Source of the DNA: Mangrovimicrobium sediminis
Lineage (GTDB): Bacteria; Pseudomonadota; Gammaproteobacteria; Pseudomonadales; Halieaceae
Direction of reading: 5' to 3'
Assembly: GCF_004745945.1 (NCBI RefSeq)
Contig: NZ_SRLE01000003.1
Location: 1-64,000, forward strand
DNA: 64,000 bases
A program made the translations under genes and the position numbers. Positions 21,463 to 31,018 of the stretch are shown here, in pieces. Below the pieces are notes generated by a model. It worked only from the letters and a program-made list of their open reading frames with translations, made no database searches and was not told the DNA's origin. The first letter of the stretch is position 1, and every line of letters starts with the position of its first letter.

Positions 21463-21492
21463 TTGGACTCTACCTTTTGCTTGGGTTAAAAT
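21463..21492 (+). promoter_or_regulatory. Putative sigma-70 promoter for fmdB-aspS-yebC
   Basis: TTGGAC at 21463-21468 and TAAAAT at 21487-21492 are separated by 18 nt, ahead of the FmdB-type gene. The next genes (aspS, yebC) have short gaps without terminators and probably share this promoter. Confidence 0.55.
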
Positions 21493-21541
21493 CCGCGCCT
21501 CAATTTTTCGCTAACCTGCTGATTATTGGTGGCTTAGGACC

Positions 21542-21874
21542 ATGCCGATCTACGAGTACCAGTGCCAGAAATGCGGTCACCAGCTTGAGGTGATCCAGAA
21601 GATCAGTGACGCCCCTTTAACCGATTGCCCGGAATGCGGCGAGTCCGCCATGAAGAAACTGGTGTCGGCAGCGGCGTTTCGCCTGAAGGGCGGCGGTTGG
21701 TATGAGACCGACTTCAAATCCGGCGACAAGAAAAAGAACCTGCATGGCGACGCTGCCAAGGCCGATAGCGGCGGCAAGTCGGGTTCTGGCGATGCGGCGG
21801 GCGGTGCCAAGAGCGGCGGCGAGAAAAAGTCCGGCGGCGAGAAAAAGCCCAGCGGCGGCGAGAAATCCGCCTGA
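21542..21874 (+). CDS. FmdB-type zinc-ribbon protein
   Basis: This small protein of 110 residues starts with MPIYEYQCQKCGH, the signature of the FmdB regulatory-protein family. Two CxxC pairs (CQKC and CPEC) form a zinc ribbon in residues 8-36. The rest is a disordered Gly/Lys/Ser tail of repeated SGGEKK units. The molecular role of the family is not settled. The gene precedes aspS by 42 nt, an arrangement seen in many gammaproteobacteria. Confidence 0.9.
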   Translation: MPIYEYQCQKCGHQLEVIQKISDAPLTDCPECGESAMKKLVSAAAFRLKGGGWYETDFKSGDKKKNLHGDAAKADSGGKSGSGDAAGGAKSGGEKKSGGEKKPSGGEKSA

Positions 21875-21916
21875 CACCGGCCCGACAGGGCCGCAACACC
21901 ACACGGAATCCGAGTT

Positions 21917-23707
21917 ATGCGCAGTCATTTTTGTGGCGTCCTTTCCACCGCCAACATCGACGAGACGGTCACTATCTGTGGCTGGGTTGACCGGCGCCGT
22001 GACCACGGGGGCGTAATCTTCCTCGATATGCGCGATCGCCAGGGCGTGGTGCAGGTCGTCTTTGACCCCGATACCGAGGAGCACTTCCAGCGCGCCGACC
22101 GTGTGCGCAGCGAGTACGTGCTGAAGATCACCGGCCGCGTGCGCGCCCGTGGCGAGGGCACGGTCAATCCGGCCATGGCCACCGGCGAGATCGAGATTCT
22201 CGGCAAGGAGCTGGAGATTCTCAACAGCGCCGCCACCCCACCGTTCCAGCTCGACGAGCACACCGCGGTGGGCGAGGAAGTGCGCCTGCGCTACCGCTAC
22301 ATGGACCTGCGCCGGCAGGAAATGCAGGAGCGTCTCGCCCTGCGCTCGAAAATCACCTCGGGGGTGCGCCAGTTCCTCGAGGCCGAGGGTTTCCTCGACA
22401 TCGAGACGCCGATCCTCACCCGGGCCACTCCGGAGGGCGCGCGCGACTACCTCGTTCCCAGCCGCACCCATCCCGGCCAGTTCTTCGCCCTGCCGCAGTC
22501 CCCGCAGCTGTTCAAGCAGTTGCTGATGGTGGCCGGCTTCGACCGCTACTACCAGGTCGCCAAGTGTTTCCGCGACGAGGATCTGCGCGCCGATCGCCAG
22601 CCGGAATTCACCCAGATCGATATCGAGACCTCGTTCCTCGACGAGGCCGCGATCATGGACATCGCCGAGCGCATGGTGCGTGAGTTGTTCAGCGACGTAC
22701 TCGGCGTGGAGCTCCCGGCATTTCCCTCAATGCCCTACGCCGAGGCCATGGAGCGCTTCGGTTCGGACAAACCGGACCTGCGTATCGACATGGAACTGGT
22801 CAGTGTCGACGACCTGATGCAGCAGGTGGATTTCAAGGTGTTCCGCGGCCCGGCGGACGACGCGGAAGGCCGTGTGGCCGCGCTGAAAGTACCGGGCGGC
22901 GCCACTATCAGCCGCAAGGAGATCGACGACTACACCAAGTACGTGTCGATCTTCGGCGCCAAGGGCCTGGCCTGGGTCAAGGTCAACGACCTCGCCGCGG
23001 GCGTCGAGGGCCTGCAATCGCCGATCCTCAAGTTCATGCCGGAAGACGTGGTGCTGCAGATGATGCAGCGCCTGGGCGCGGTAAACGGCGACATCGTTTT
23101 CTTCGGTGCCGACAAGGCGGGTATCGTCAATGAGTCCCTGGGCGCACTGCGCCTGAAGGTCGCCGAGGCCCAGGGCCTGGTCGGGGAGGGCTGGGCCCCC
23201 CTGTGGGTGGTCGACTTCCCCATGTTCGAGGACGACGGCAACGGTGGGCTGACGCCCTTGCACCACCCCTTTACCGCACCCTCCTGCAGCGCCGAGGAAC
23301 TGGCGGCACAGCCGGCAACCGCGCTCTCGCGCGCCTACGACATGGTGCTCAACGGCTACGAAATCGGCGGCGGCAGCGTGCGTATCCACCAGCGCGATAT
23401 GCAGGAAGCGGTATTCCGCGTGCTCGAGATCAGTGACGAGGAGGCTTCCGAGAAATTCGGCTTCCTGCTGCAGGCGCTGCAGTACGGCGCACCGCCCCAC
23501 GGCGGCCTGGCCTTCGGCCTCGATCGCCTGGTGATGCTGATGTGCGGTGTCAGTTCCATCCGCGACGTGATCGCCTTCCCCAAGACCCAGACCGCGGCCT
23601 GCCTGATGACCGACGCGCCCGGCGCGGTGAATGCGCAGCAGCTGCGCGAGCTGAACATCCGCCTGCGCCAGTCCGCCGCGGAATCCGGTGGCCAGGAGCA
23701 GGGCTGA
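21917..23707 (+). CDS. aspS: Aspartyl-tRNA synthetase
   Basis: This class II synthetase charges tRNA-Asp, or tRNA-Asp and tRNA-Asn if non-discriminating. The 596-residue product has an N-terminal OB-fold anticodon domain ([20 protein letters not shown]), motif 1 region, motif 2 ([19 protein letters not shown]), the bacterial GAD insertion domain (about 285-420) and motif 3 ([15 protein letters not shown]). Length and architecture are the bacterial type. The ATG at 21917 is close behind the FmdB-type gene. Whether it discriminates against tRNA-Asn cannot be judged without knowing whether asnS or gatCAB exist elsewhere. Confidence 0.97.
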   Translation: MRSHFCGVLSTANIDETVTICGWVDRRRDHGGVIFLDMRDRQGVVQVVFDPDTEEHFQRADRVRSEYVLKITGRVRARGEGTVNPAMATGEIEILGKELEILNSAATPPFQLDEHTAVGEEVRLRYRYMDLRRQEMQERLALRSKITSGVRQFLEAEGFLDIETPILTRATPEGARDYLVPSRTHPGQFFALPQSPQLFKQLLMVAGFDRYYQVAKCFRDEDLRADRQPEFTQIDIETSFLDEAAIMDIAERMVRELFSDVLGVELPAFPSMPYAEAMERFGSDKPDLRIDMELVSVDDLMQQVDFKVFRGPADDAEGRVAALKVPGGATISRKEIDDYTKYVSIFGAKGLAWVKVNDLAAGVEGLQSPILKFMPEDVVLQMMQRLGAVNGDIVFFGADKAGIVNESLGALRLKVAEAQGLVGEGWAPLWVVDFPMFEDDGNGGLTPLHHPFTAPSCSAEELAAQPATALSRAYDMVLNGYEIGGGSVRIHQRDMQEAVFRVLEISDEEASEKFGFLLQALQYGAPPHGGLAFGLDRLVMLMCGVSSIRDVIAFPKTQTAACLMTDAPGAVNAQQLRELNIRLRQSAAESGGQEQG

Positions 23708-23767
23708 GTTACTGGCGGGCAACATCGCGTGGGTAATAAAAGAAGGATATAGAAGCAAGAGGCAGAC

Positions 23768-24511
23768 ATGGCGGGGCACAGTAAATGGGCCAATATCAAG
23801 CACCGCAAGGCGGCCCAGGATGCCAAGCGGGGCAAGATCTTCACCAAGCTGATCCGTGAGCTGGTGATTGCCGCCAAACTCGGCGGTCCACTGCCCGAGG
23901 ACAATCCGCGCCTGCGCGCCGCGGTCGACAAGGCGCTGGGCGCCAACATGACCCGCGACACCATCGACCGCGCCATCGCCCGCGGTGCCGGCAGCAACGA
24001 CACCGAGAACATGGAGGAGCTGACCTACGAGGGTTACGCCGCCGGTGGTATCGCGGTGCTCGTGGAGGCCATGACCGACAACCGCAACCGCACAGTCGCC
24101 GAGGTGCGCCACGCCTTCAGTAAACGCGGCGGCAACCTGGGTACGGACGGCTCGGTCGCCTACCTGTTCAACCGGGTCGGTCAGATCAGCTTCGCCCCCG
24201 GCGCCGATGAAGAGGCGGTCATGGAGGCGGCGCTGGAAGCCGGCGCCGAGGACGTGGTCAGCAACCGCGACGGTTCCATCGATGTCACCACAGCCTGGGA
24301 GGACTTCTCCGCCGTAAAGGCTGCGCTGGAGGAGGCCGGCCTGGTCCCCGAGGGCGGTGAGGTGACCATGCTCGCCTCCACCACGGTGGAAGTCGACGCC
24401 GACGGCGCCGAGAAACTGATGGGTCTGGTGGATGCTTTGGAGGACCTCGACGACGTGCAAAACGTCTACACCAACGTCGATATTCCCGACGAGGTGCTCG
24501 CCAGTCTCTGA
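23768..24511 (+). CDS. yebC: YebC/PmpR family protein (translation/transcription factor)
   Basis: The 247-residue product starts [22 protein letters not shown], the invariant start of the YebC family. Members were first described as transcription regulators (PmpR), and recent work on the family links it to relief of ribosome stalling at proline stretches. Three-domain architecture and length are normal. It lies between aspS and ruvC, the common gammaproteobacterial order. The ATG is preceded by AAGAGG. Confidence 0.95.
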   Translation: MAGHSKWANIKHRKAAQDAKRGKIFTKLIRELVIAAKLGGPLPEDNPRLRAAVDKALGANMTRDTIDRAIARGAGSNDTENMEELTYEGYAAGGIAVLVEAMTDNRNRTVAEVRHAFSKRGGNLGTDGSVAYLFNRVGQISFAPGADEEAVMEAALEAGAEDVVSNRDGSIDVTTAWEDFSAVKAALEEAGLVPEGGEVTMLASTTVEVDADGAEKLMGLVDALEDLDDVQNVYTNVDIPDEVLASL

Positions 24512-24528
24512 TCCATCCCTTGCGCGTG

Positions 24529-24557
24529 CTGACCACACCTGTAAATTTGTACATAAT
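24529..24557 (+). promoter_or_regulatory. ruvCAB promoter overlapped by a LexA-like box
   Basis: CTGACC (24529-24534) and CATAAT (24552-24557) are 17 nt apart and make a reasonable sigma-70 promoter. Overlapping the -10, bases 24539-24554 read CTGTAAATTTGTACAT, matching the gammaproteobacterial LexA operator CTGT-N8-ACAG at 7 of 8 invariant positions. This predicts SOS repression of ruvC, ruvA and ruvB, as known for E. coli ruvAB. Confidence 0.55.
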
Positions 24558-24589
24558 AAGGTAACGGGGCACAGGGCGCGGAATCTTCC

Positions 24590-25108
24590 ATGTCGCTAAT
24601 TCTGGGAATCGATCCGGGTTCCCGCAAAACCGGCTTTGGCATCATCGAGTTTGAGGCCGGCCGCAGCCAATACGTCACCAGCGGTGTCATTCGCCTGCCG
24701 GACGGCGAACTGGCTGAGCGTTTACGCATCATTCACGACAGCGTGGCCGAACTGGTCGAGCTGCATTCCCCCCAGTGCCTGGCCATCGAGCAGGTGTTCA
24801 TGGCGCGCAGTGCCGGTTCGGCCCTGAAGCTGGGCCAGGCCCGCGGCGCGGCCATCGTGGCCTGCGCCACCCGCGGCATGGAAGTGTCGGAATATTCCGC
24901 GCGGCAGATCAAGCAATCCGTGGTCGGCACCGGTGCCGCCGAGAAGGTGCAGGTGCAGCACATGGTAAAAGTGCTGTTGAAACTGCCCGGCGAGCCGCAG
25001 GAAGATGCCGCCGATGCGCTGGCCGCGGCGCTGTGCCACGCGCACACGCGGCAGAGTATGATACACATGGCCGGCGCCCGCTCTGTGCGCCGGCGGCGGT
25101 TGCGTTAG
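24590..25108 (+). CDS. ruvC: Holliday junction resolvase RuvC
   Basis: RuvC is the dimeric endonuclease that cuts Holliday junctions brought by RuvAB during recombination repair. The 172-residue product has the RNase-H-like fold motifs: ILGIDPGSRKTGFG (first catalytic Asp), LAIEQVFMA (Glu) and the C-terminal EDAADALAAALCH acidic pair. It is the first gene of ruvC-ruvA-ruvB behind the LexA-like box. In E. coli ruvC has its own promoter outside SOS control, so inclusion here would be a difference. Confidence 0.97.
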   Translation: MSLILGIDPGSRKTGFGIIEFEAGRSQYVTSGVIRLPDGELAERLRIIHDSVAELVELHSPQCLAIEQVFMARSAGSALKLGQARGAAIVACATRGMEVSEYSARQIKQSVVGTGAAEKVQVQHMVKVLLKLPGEPQEDAADALAAALCHAHTRQSMIHMAGARSVRRRRLR

Positions 25109-25122
25109 CCGGATCGGACATA

Positions 25123-25737
25123 ATGATAGGAAGTATTCGCGGCAAGCTGGTGCACAAGCGCCCACCGGAAATCCTGGTGGACGTGGGCGGTGTCGGCTAT
25201 GAAATCCAGGTCCCCATGAGCACCCTGTTCCAGCTGCCGCAGCCGGGCGGGGACGTGCACCTGGTCACCCACCTGGTGGTGCGCGAGGATGCCCAGGTCC
25301 TGTTCGGCTTCTACGACGAGCGCGACCGCGAACTGTTTCGCCTGCTGATTCGCGTCAGTAACGTCGGTCCCAAGCTGGCACTGGCGATACTCTCGGGCAT
25401 GGACGCCAGTGCCTTCGCCCACTGCATCCAGCGCGAGGATATTGGCACACTGGTAGCGCTGCCCGGTGTCGGCCGCAAGACCGCGGAACGACTGGTGATG
25501 GAAATGCGCGACAAGCTCGACGCCTGGCTGCAGCCCGCCGGCGGCAGTGTGGCGGTGGCCGGCGCCAATGCAGCCCCCACGGCCAGCAGCATGGTCGCCG
25601 ACGCCGAGAGCGCCCTTATTTCACTGGGCTACAAGCCCGCCGAGGCGGCGAAGGCCGTGGCTGCGGTCAACGACGACGCCGTGACGGATAGCGAAGAGCT
25701 GATCCGCCGCGCGCTGAAATCCATGGTGAGCGCCTGA
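25123..25737 (+). CDS. ruvA: Holliday junction helicase subunit RuvA
   Basis: RuvA is the tetrameric protein that binds the four-way junction and loads RuvB rings. The 204-residue product starts [12 protein letters not shown] and contains the OB domain (1-63), two helix-hairpin-helix motifs ([13 protein letters not shown] and [16 protein letters not shown]) and the mobile domain III (about 155-204) after an alanine-rich linker. The start at 25123 is 14 nt after ruvC. The stop overlaps the ruvB start by one base, giving coupled translation. Confidence 0.97.
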   Translation: MIGSIRGKLVHKRPPEILVDVGGVGYEIQVPMSTLFQLPQPGGDVHLVTHLVVREDAQVLFGFYDERDRELFRLLIRVSNVGPKLALAILSGMDASAFAHCIQREDIGTLVALPGVGRKTAERLVMEMRDKLDAWLQPAGGSVAVAGANAAPTASSMVADAESALISLGYKPAEAAKAVAAVNDDAVTDSEELIRRALKSMVSA

Positions 25738-26792
25738 TGATCGAGACCGACCGCCTGATCGCCCCGCAGGCCTCCGGGCCCGGCGAGGACGCGATGGACC
25801 GCGCCATCCGCCCGAAATCCCTGGACGAGTACGTGGGCCAGCCCACGGTGCGCGAGCAGATGTCGATCTTCCTCGAGGCGGCCAAAGGGCGCGGCGAGCC
25901 CCTGGATCACACCTTGATTTTCGGCCCGCCGGGCCTTGGTAAAACCACCCTGGCCAGCATCATCGCCAACGAGATGGGCGTGTCCTTGAAAACCACCTCC
26001 GGCCCGGTGCTGGAGAAAGCCGGCGATATCGCCGCGCTGATGACCAACCTGGAACCCGGCGATGTGCTGTTCATCGACGAGATCCACCGCCTCAGTCCCT
26101 ACGTCGAGGAAGTGCTGTACCCGGCGATGGAGGACTACCAGCTCGATATCATGATCGGTGAGGGCCCGGCGGCGCGCTCGATCAAGCTGGACCTGCCGCC
26201 GTTCACCCTGGTCGGCGCCACCACCCGCGCCGGCCTGCTCACATCGCCGCTGCGCGATCGTTTCGGTATTGTGCAGCGCCTGGAGTTCTATGAGGTCGGC
26301 GACCTCGCCCATATCGTCGAGCGCTCGGCGCGTATCCTCGATATCGGCATCGACGCCCAGGGCGCGCGGGAAATCGCCCGGCGCTCGCGCGGCACGCCGC
26401 GTATCGCCAACCGCCTGCTGCGGCGAGTGCGCGACTATGCCCAGGTGAAGGCGGACGGCCACATCACCGACAGCGTCGCGGACCGCGCGCTGGACATGCT
26501 CAGCGTCGACCAGCGCGGCTTCGACCACCAGGACCGGCGCCTGCTGCTGGCCATGATCGAGAAATTCGACGGCGGCCCGGTGGGGGTGGACAGCCTGGCG
26601 GCGGCGATCTCCGAGGAGCGCGGTACCATCGAGGACGTGCTCGAGCCCTACCTGATCCAACAGGGGTACATCATCCGCACCCCGCGCGGGCGGATGGTCA
26701 CGCGCAATGCCTACCTGCATTTCGGGCTGCCCCAGCCGGGTGGCCGCGAACCCAACCTGGACCTCGATCTCGGCGGCGAAGGCGCACCCTGA
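25737..26792 (+). CDS. ruvB: Holliday junction branch-migration ATPase RuvB
   Basis: RuvB is the hexameric AAA+ motor that drives branch migration. The 351-residue product has Walker [12 protein letters not shown], Walker [10 protein letters not shown], sensor 1 GATTRAG, the arginine-finger region SPLRDRFGI and the C-terminal winged helix ([31 protein letters not shown]). The ATG overlaps the ruvA stop as ATGA. It is followed, again by overlap, by ybgC, linking ruv with tol-pal as in other gammaproteobacteria. Confidence 0.98.
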   Translation: MIETDRLIAPQASGPGEDAMDRAIRPKSLDEYVGQPTVREQMSIFLEAAKGRGEPLDHTLIFGPPGLGKTTLASIIANEMGVSLKTTSGPVLEKAGDIAALMTNLEPGDVLFIDEIHRLSPYVEEVLYPAMEDYQLDIMIGEGPAARSIKLDLPPFTLVGATTRAGLLTSPLRDRFGIVQRLEFYEVGDLAHIVERSARILDIGIDAQGAREIARRSRGTPRIANRLLRRVRDYAQVKADGHITDSVADRALDMLSVDQRGFDHQDRRLLLAMIEKFDGGPVGVDSLAAAISEERGTIEDVLEPYLIQQGYIIRTPRGRMVTRNAYLHFGLPQPGGREPNLDLDLGGEGAP

Positions 26793-27241
26793 TGGCGGTG
26801 GAATTTTCCCTGCCCCTGCGCGTCTACATCGAGGACACTGATGCCGGCGGCATCGTCTATTACGTCAACTACCTCAAGTTCATGGAGCGGGCGCGCACGG
26901 AGTTCCTGCGCTCGCTCGGGTTCGGCCGGGAGTTCATCTTCAACCGCAACCTCATGTTCGTCGTGCGCGATGTGGCGGTGAACTACCTGCGCCCGGCGCG
27001 TCTGGACGACGAAATCGAGGCGACGGTCAGCGTGGGCGAGTTGCGCGGGGCGTCGATGTCCCTGCACCAGGCGGTGCGCCGCGGCGATGAAACCCTGGCC
27101 GAGGGAGCGGTGACCATCGCCTGCGTCGACCGCGACGGGGTGCGTCCGCGGCGTATTCCAAAGGAAATCAGCGGCCGCCTGCGCGGCACGCAGCAAAACG
27201 ACAATCACATAGAACAGCACAACGACAGTAATGGGAGCTGA
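26792..27241 (+). CDS. ybgC: Tol-Pal-associated acyl-CoA thioesterase YbgC
   Basis: This is a hotdog-fold thioesterase acting on acyl-CoA or acyl-ACP in the cytoplasm; in E. coli it interacts with acyl carrier protein and phospholipid-synthesis enzymes. The 149-residue product has the 4-hydroxybenzoyl-CoA-thioesterase-like motif VYIEDTDAGGIVYYVNYLKFMERAR with the catalytic Asp. The ATG overlaps the ruvB stop. tolQ follows after 3 nt. Confidence 0.95.
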   Translation: MAVEFSLPLRVYIEDTDAGGIVYYVNYLKFMERARTEFLRSLGFGREFIFNRNLMFVVRDVAVNYLRPARLDDEIEATVSVGELRGASMSLHQAVRRGDETLAEGAVTIACVDRDGVRPRRIPKEISGRLRGTQQNDNHIEQHNDSNGS

Positions 27242-27244
27242 ACA

Positions 27245-27955
27245 TTGGAAGAACAGTTGAGCCTGCTGGAACTGGTCCTCGGGGCCAGTTTCACCGTGCA
27301 GTTGGTCATGGGTATCCTGCTCGCGGCGTCCATGCTGTCCTGGTACATGATCGTGCAGCGCTTCATCTACCTGCGCAATGCGAAGGAGGAAGCCTACGAT
27401 TTCGAGGAGCGTTTCTGGTCCGGCATCGACCTCGCCCAGTTGTACCGCGAGGGCAGTGAGAAAACCGCCGACGGCCACGCCATCCTGGGTATGGAGAGCA
27501 TCTTCCGCGCCGGCTTCAAGGAGTTCTCGCGCCTGGCGCAGCAGTCGGAAATGGATTCCGAGGCGATCGTCGAGGGTGCGCGCCGCGCCATGCGCGTGGC
27601 CATGCTGCGCGAGGAAGAGCGCCTGGAACGACACCTGGCGTTTCTCGCCTCGGTGGGATCCACCAGCCCCTATATCGGCCTCTTCGGCACCGTCTGGGGC
27701 ATCATGCATTCCTTTCGCGGGTTGGCCAACGCCACCCAGGCGACCCTGGCCACGGTAGCGCCGGGTATCTCCGAGGCGCTGGTGGCCACCGCGATGGGGC
27801 TGTTTGCCGCGATTCCCGCGGTACTCGCCTACAACCGCTTTGCCGCCAAGGTCGAGGTGTTCAGCAACCGCTACGACACCTTCGGCGATGAATTCTCCAG
27901 CATCCTCTACCGCCAGGCCTACGCCCTGCGCGCCAAGGAACGCAAGGCGGGGTAA
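27245..27955 (+). CDS. tolQ: Tol-Pal system proton-channel subunit TolQ
   Basis: TolQ is an inner-membrane subunit of the TolQR motor, which uses proton flow to energise TolA and maintain the outer membrane at division sites. The 236-residue product has three transmembrane segments (about 18-38, 133-155, 170-195) and the MotA/TolQ/ExbB region GLFGTVWGIMHSF and VAPGISEALVATAMGL. It starts with TTG at 27245, placed 7 nt after GGGAG; no better ATG exists nearby. Confidence 0.96.
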   Translation: MEEQLSLLELVLGASFTVQLVMGILLAASMLSWYMIVQRFIYLRNAKEEAYDFEERFWSGIDLAQLYREGSEKTADGHAILGMESIFRAGFKEFSRLAQQSEMDSEAIVEGARRAMRVAMLREEERLERHLAFLASVGSTSPYIGLFGTVWGIMHSFRGLANATQATLATVAPGISEALVATAMGLFAAIPAVLAYNRFAAKVEVFSNRYDTFGDEFSSILYRQAYALRAKERKAG

Positions 27956-27960
27956 TCCAC

Positions 27961-28380
27961 GTGCTGCGCACCCGTAACAAACGCAAACCGATGTCGCAGA
28001 TCAACGTCGTGCCGTATATCGACGTGATGCTGGTCCTGCTGATCATCTTCATGGTCACCGCGCCCATGCTCATGCAGGGGGTGAAGGTAGACCTGCCCGA
28101 GGCCACCGCCAACCCGGTGGAAAACCAGGACAGCGAGCCGCTGATCGTCTCCATCGATGCCCAGGGGCTGCTGTACCTGAACCTTGGCAACGAAAAGCAG
28201 GTGCTGGAACTGGCGACGATCCGCGAGCGCGTGGCCGCCGTGCTGCGGCGCAACAAGGACAAGCCGGTGCTGATCTGGGGTGACGAGGCGGTACCCTATG
28301 GCCAGGTGGTCACTGTCATGGTCGAACTGCAACAGGCGGGCGCCCCCAGTGTCGGCCTGGTGACCGAGGACCCGCAGTGA
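27961..28380 (+). CDS. tolR: Tol-Pal system subunit TolR
   Basis: TolR is the ExbD/TolR-family partner of TolQ. The 139-residue product has a short cytoplasmic start, one transmembrane helix with the proton-carrying Asp in NVVPYIDVMLVLLIIFMV, and a periplasmic domain. The GTG start at 27961 is 5 nt after tolQ. The last bases overlap the tolA start. Confidence 0.96.
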   Translation: MLRTRNKRKPMSQINVVPYIDVMLVLLIIFMVTAPMLMQGVKVDLPEATANPVENQDSEPLIVSIDAQGLLYLNLGNEKQVLELATIRERVAAVLRRNKDKPVLIWGDEAVPYGQVVTVMVELQQAGAPSVGLVTEDPQ

Positions 28381-29135
28381 ATGCCGAGTCGGTCTATGCC
28401 CGACCGGTGGTGCCGCGGATCATCCTGCGCCCGGCGCTGGCGACACTCGCCCTGCATGCCCTGCTGCTGGCGGCGCTGACCATGAACTTCACCAGCTCCG
28501 AGCCAAAAGTGATCAAGGCGCGCGTGGTGCCCAAGGCGATCAACGCGCGGCTGGTGTCCGCCAGCGAATTGCAGCCCAAGCCGCAACCAAAACCCGTGCA
28601 AAAGCCGGCGCCGAAGAAAGCTGCGCCGAAGCCGGTGGCCAAGGTGCCGCCGAAGCCCGCCCCCAAGCCTGCGCCCAAGGTGGCACCCAAGGTCGAGGCC
28701 AAACCCGAGCCCAAGCCCGAACCTAAACAGGAGCCGCGGATTACCGACGAGGAACTCGCGGCCATTGCCCGCCAGGACCTGGCGCGGGTCATCTCCCAGG
28801 AAGACGAGGCGCTGGAGGCGACCGCCACCGCCGAGGAGATGGCCAATAGCTACGCCGCGCTCATCCAGCAGACCGTGATCGGCTACTGGAGCCGTCCGCC
28901 CAGTGCGCGCAACGGCATGGAAGTGGAATTGCGCCTGCAACTGGTGCCCACGGGTGAGATTGTCAGCGTGCAGGTGGTACGCTCCAGCGGCAATGCGGCG
29001 TTTGACCGTTCCGCCATGAACGCGGTGGAAAAAGCCGGCAGTTTCCCGGAACTTCGCAACCTGCCGCCGGACGAATTTGAACGTACTTTCAGGCGCTTCC
29101 GCCTGCTATTCAGACCCGAGGACCTACGTTACTGA
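28377..29135 (+). CDS. tolA: Tol-Pal system protein TolA
   Basis: TolA spans the periplasm between the TolQR motor and TolB/Pal. The 252-residue product has an N-terminal membrane helix (about 20-38). It is followed by a Pro/Lys-rich linker of PKP repeats (about 60-125), unlike the Ala-rich helix of E. coli TolA. The C-terminal TonB/TolA domain begins around [22 protein letters not shown]. The linker is short, so its reach is less than in enterics. The GTG start overlaps the tolR stop, and the stop overlaps the tolB ATG. Confidence 0.93.
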   Translation: MNAESVYARPVVPRIILRPALATLALHALLLAALTMNFTSSEPKVIKARVVPKAINARLVSASELQPKPQPKPVQKPAPKKAAPKPVAKVPPKPAPKPAPKVAPKVEAKPEPKPEPKQEPRITDEELAAIARQDLARVISQEDEALEATATAEEMANSYAALIQQTVIGYWSRPPSARNGMEVELRLQLVPTGEIVSVQVVRSSGNAAFDRSAMNAVEKAGSFPELRNLPPDEFERTFRRFRLLFRPEDLRY

Positions 29136-30436
29136 TGAAACGGCTGATTCTGGCGCTTGCGCCACTGCTGCTCGCCCTGCTGGCCCAGACCGCGCGCGCG
29201 GAACTGACCATCGAGATTACCCAGGGTATCGACAACCCCACGCCGATCGCCGTGGTGCCGTTCGCCTGGCAGGGTAGCGGCGGGACCGCCTCCGAGGATA
29301 TCGCGGCGATCATCGACTCGGACCTTGCCCGCAGCGGCCAGTTCTCGCCGGTGGACCGCGCCGACATGCTCGGCCGGCCCAGCCGCGAGCAGGACATCTT
29401 CTACCGGGACTGGCGCGCGATCAGCGCCGAATACCTGTTGATCGGCCGCGCCTCCACCAGCGCCGGCGAGATGCGCATCGAGTACGAGCTGTACGACGTG
29501 GTGCGCCAGGCCAGCGTCGCCGGCGCCGCGGTCACCGGCCCGGAGAACGAGGCGCGCATGCTGGCGCACCGGGTGGCCGACGCGGTCTATGAAAAACTCA
29601 CCGGCATTCCCGGCGCCTTCGCCACCCGCCTGCTGTACGTGGCGGTGACCCACGTGCCCGGCGGCAAGGACTACTACCGCCTGACCCTGGCCGATTCCGA
29701 CGGCGCCCGCCCGATCGTGCTGCTGGAATCGCGCGAGCCGGTGCTGGCGCCGGGCTGGTCGCCGGACGGCACTCAGATCACCTATGTCTCCTTCGAAACC
29801 GGCCGCCCGGCGATCTACCGGCAGAACCTGATGACCGGCGCGCGCGAGCAGTTGACCAATTTCAAGGGGCTCAACGGAGCCCCGGCCTGGTCGCCGGACG
29901 GCAGGATGCTGGCCATGGTGCTGTCGAAGGACGGCAGCCCGGACATCTACCTGATGAACCTTGCCACCAAGGAACTCACCCGGGTGACGCGGCACTACGC
30001 GATCGACACCGAGCCGACCTGGATGCCCGACGGCCGCTCCTTGCTGTTCACCTCGGACCGCGGCGGCCGCCCGCAGATTTACCGCTACGATCTGCGCACC
30101 GGCAACACCGAACGGGTGACCTTCGAGGGCAACTACAACGCCCGCGCCAGGGTCGCCCAGGACGGGCGCAACGTGGTGCTGGTGCACCAGCAGAGCGGGC
30201 GTTTCCACATCGCGGTTTACGACCTGGTAAGCAAGCGCATGCAGGTACTTACTTCTACAGAACTTGACGAAAGTCCCAGTATCGCGCCCAATGGCTCTAT
30301 GGTATTGTACGCAACGAAATACCAGGGCCGCGGCATATTAGCCGCGGTTTCGGTAGATGGCGGCGTGAAATTCCGGCTGCCGGCACGGGAAGGTGACGTG
30401 CGCGAGCCGGCGTGGTCACCTTACATGAGCCGTTAA
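29135..30436 (+). CDS. tolB: Tol-Pal system periplasmic protein TolB
   Basis: TolB is a periplasmic beta-propeller that binds Pal and is released by TolA. The 433-residue product has a signal peptide (ending TARA, about residue 22), an N-terminal Rossmann-like domain and a six-bladed propeller with repeats such as [30 protein letters not shown] and [19 protein letters not shown]. Length matches the family. It is coupled to tolA by a one-base overlap and followed by pal after 53 nt. Confidence 0.97.
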   Translation: MKRLILALAPLLLALLAQTARAELTIEITQGIDNPTPIAVVPFAWQGSGGTASEDIAAIIDSDLARSGQFSPVDRADMLGRPSREQDIFYRDWRAISAEYLLIGRASTSAGEMRIEYELYDVVRQASVAGAAVTGPENEARMLAHRVADAVYEKLTGIPGAFATRLLYVAVTHVPGGKDYYRLTLADSDGARPIVLLESREPVLAPGWSPDGTQITYVSFETGRPAIYRQNLMTGAREQLTNFKGLNGAPAWSPDGRMLAMVLSKDGSPDIYLMNLATKELTRVTRHYAIDTEPTWMPDGRSLLFTSDRGGRPQIYRYDLRTGNTERVTFEGNYNARARVAQDGRNVVLVHQQSGRFHIAVYDLVSKRMQVLTSTELDESPSIAPNGSMVLYATKYQGRGILAAVSVDGGVKFRLPAREGDVREPAWSPYMSR

Positions 30437-30489
30437 CCGGGCATTTAAAAACAAACTCTATACCTACTGATATCTCAAGGAACAAAGCT

Positions 30490-31011
30490 ATGAAATATCT
30501 TCCTGTTGCTGGTAAAGCCGTGATCGTAATGTTCACCGCCGCGCTCCTGGCCGCGTGTTCCAGCAGCGCGAAAAAGGACGATGAAGAGGCAGCGGCCGCC
30601 GCCGCAGCCGCCGCCAAGGCCGAGCAGGAGCGCGCTGCAGCAGCAGCCGCCGCCCAGAGCGAAATGCGCGCCAAGCGCGACGCCGCGGCCGCTTACGGCA
30701 GCGTCTTCTACTTCGACTTCGACAGCTACGCGCTGAAGCCGGAGGCCATCGAGGCACTGAACGCGCACATCGCCTACCTGAAGACCACCGACGAAGCAGT
30801 TCGCCTGGAAGGCCACACCGACGAGCGCGGCACGCGCGAGTACAACATGGCCCTGGGTGAGCGCCGCGCCAACGCGGTACGCGACTACATGGTTGTGAAT
30901 GGCCTGCCAAGCTACCGCATCGAAACCGTGAGCTACGGTGAAGAGCGCCCGATCTCCATGGGCAGCGGTGAGTCCAACTGGTCCCAGAACCGGCGCGTAG
31001 AACTCAAGTAA
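30490..31011 (+). CDS. pal: Peptidoglycan-associated lipoprotein Pal
   Basis: Pal is an outer-membrane lipoprotein that anchors the envelope to peptidoglycan. The 173-residue product has a signal with lipobox LLAAC, an unusually alanine-rich linker (about residues 35-62) and an OmpA-like domain: VFYFDFDSYALKPEAIEAL and LEGHTDERGTREYNMALGERRA. I placed the start at the ATG at 30490 behind AAGGA; an in-frame GTG at 30412 would overlap the tolB end and disrupt the signal. cpoB follows 7 nt later. Confidence 0.96.
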   Translation: MKYLPVAGKAVIVMFTAALLAACSSSAKKDDEEAAAAAAAAAKAEQERAAAAAAAQSEMRAKRDAAAAYGSVFYFDFDSYALKPEAIEALNAHIAYLKTTDEAVRLEGHTDERGTREYNMALGERRANAVRDYMVVNGLPSYRIETVSYGEERPISMGSGESNWSQNRRVELK

Positions 31012-31018
31012 GCCGCCT

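Noticed and set aside
22727-24538. A 603-codon minus-strand frame across aspS and yebC
   Set aside because: It is antisense to two conserved housekeeping genes; the open frame results from high GC at third positions.
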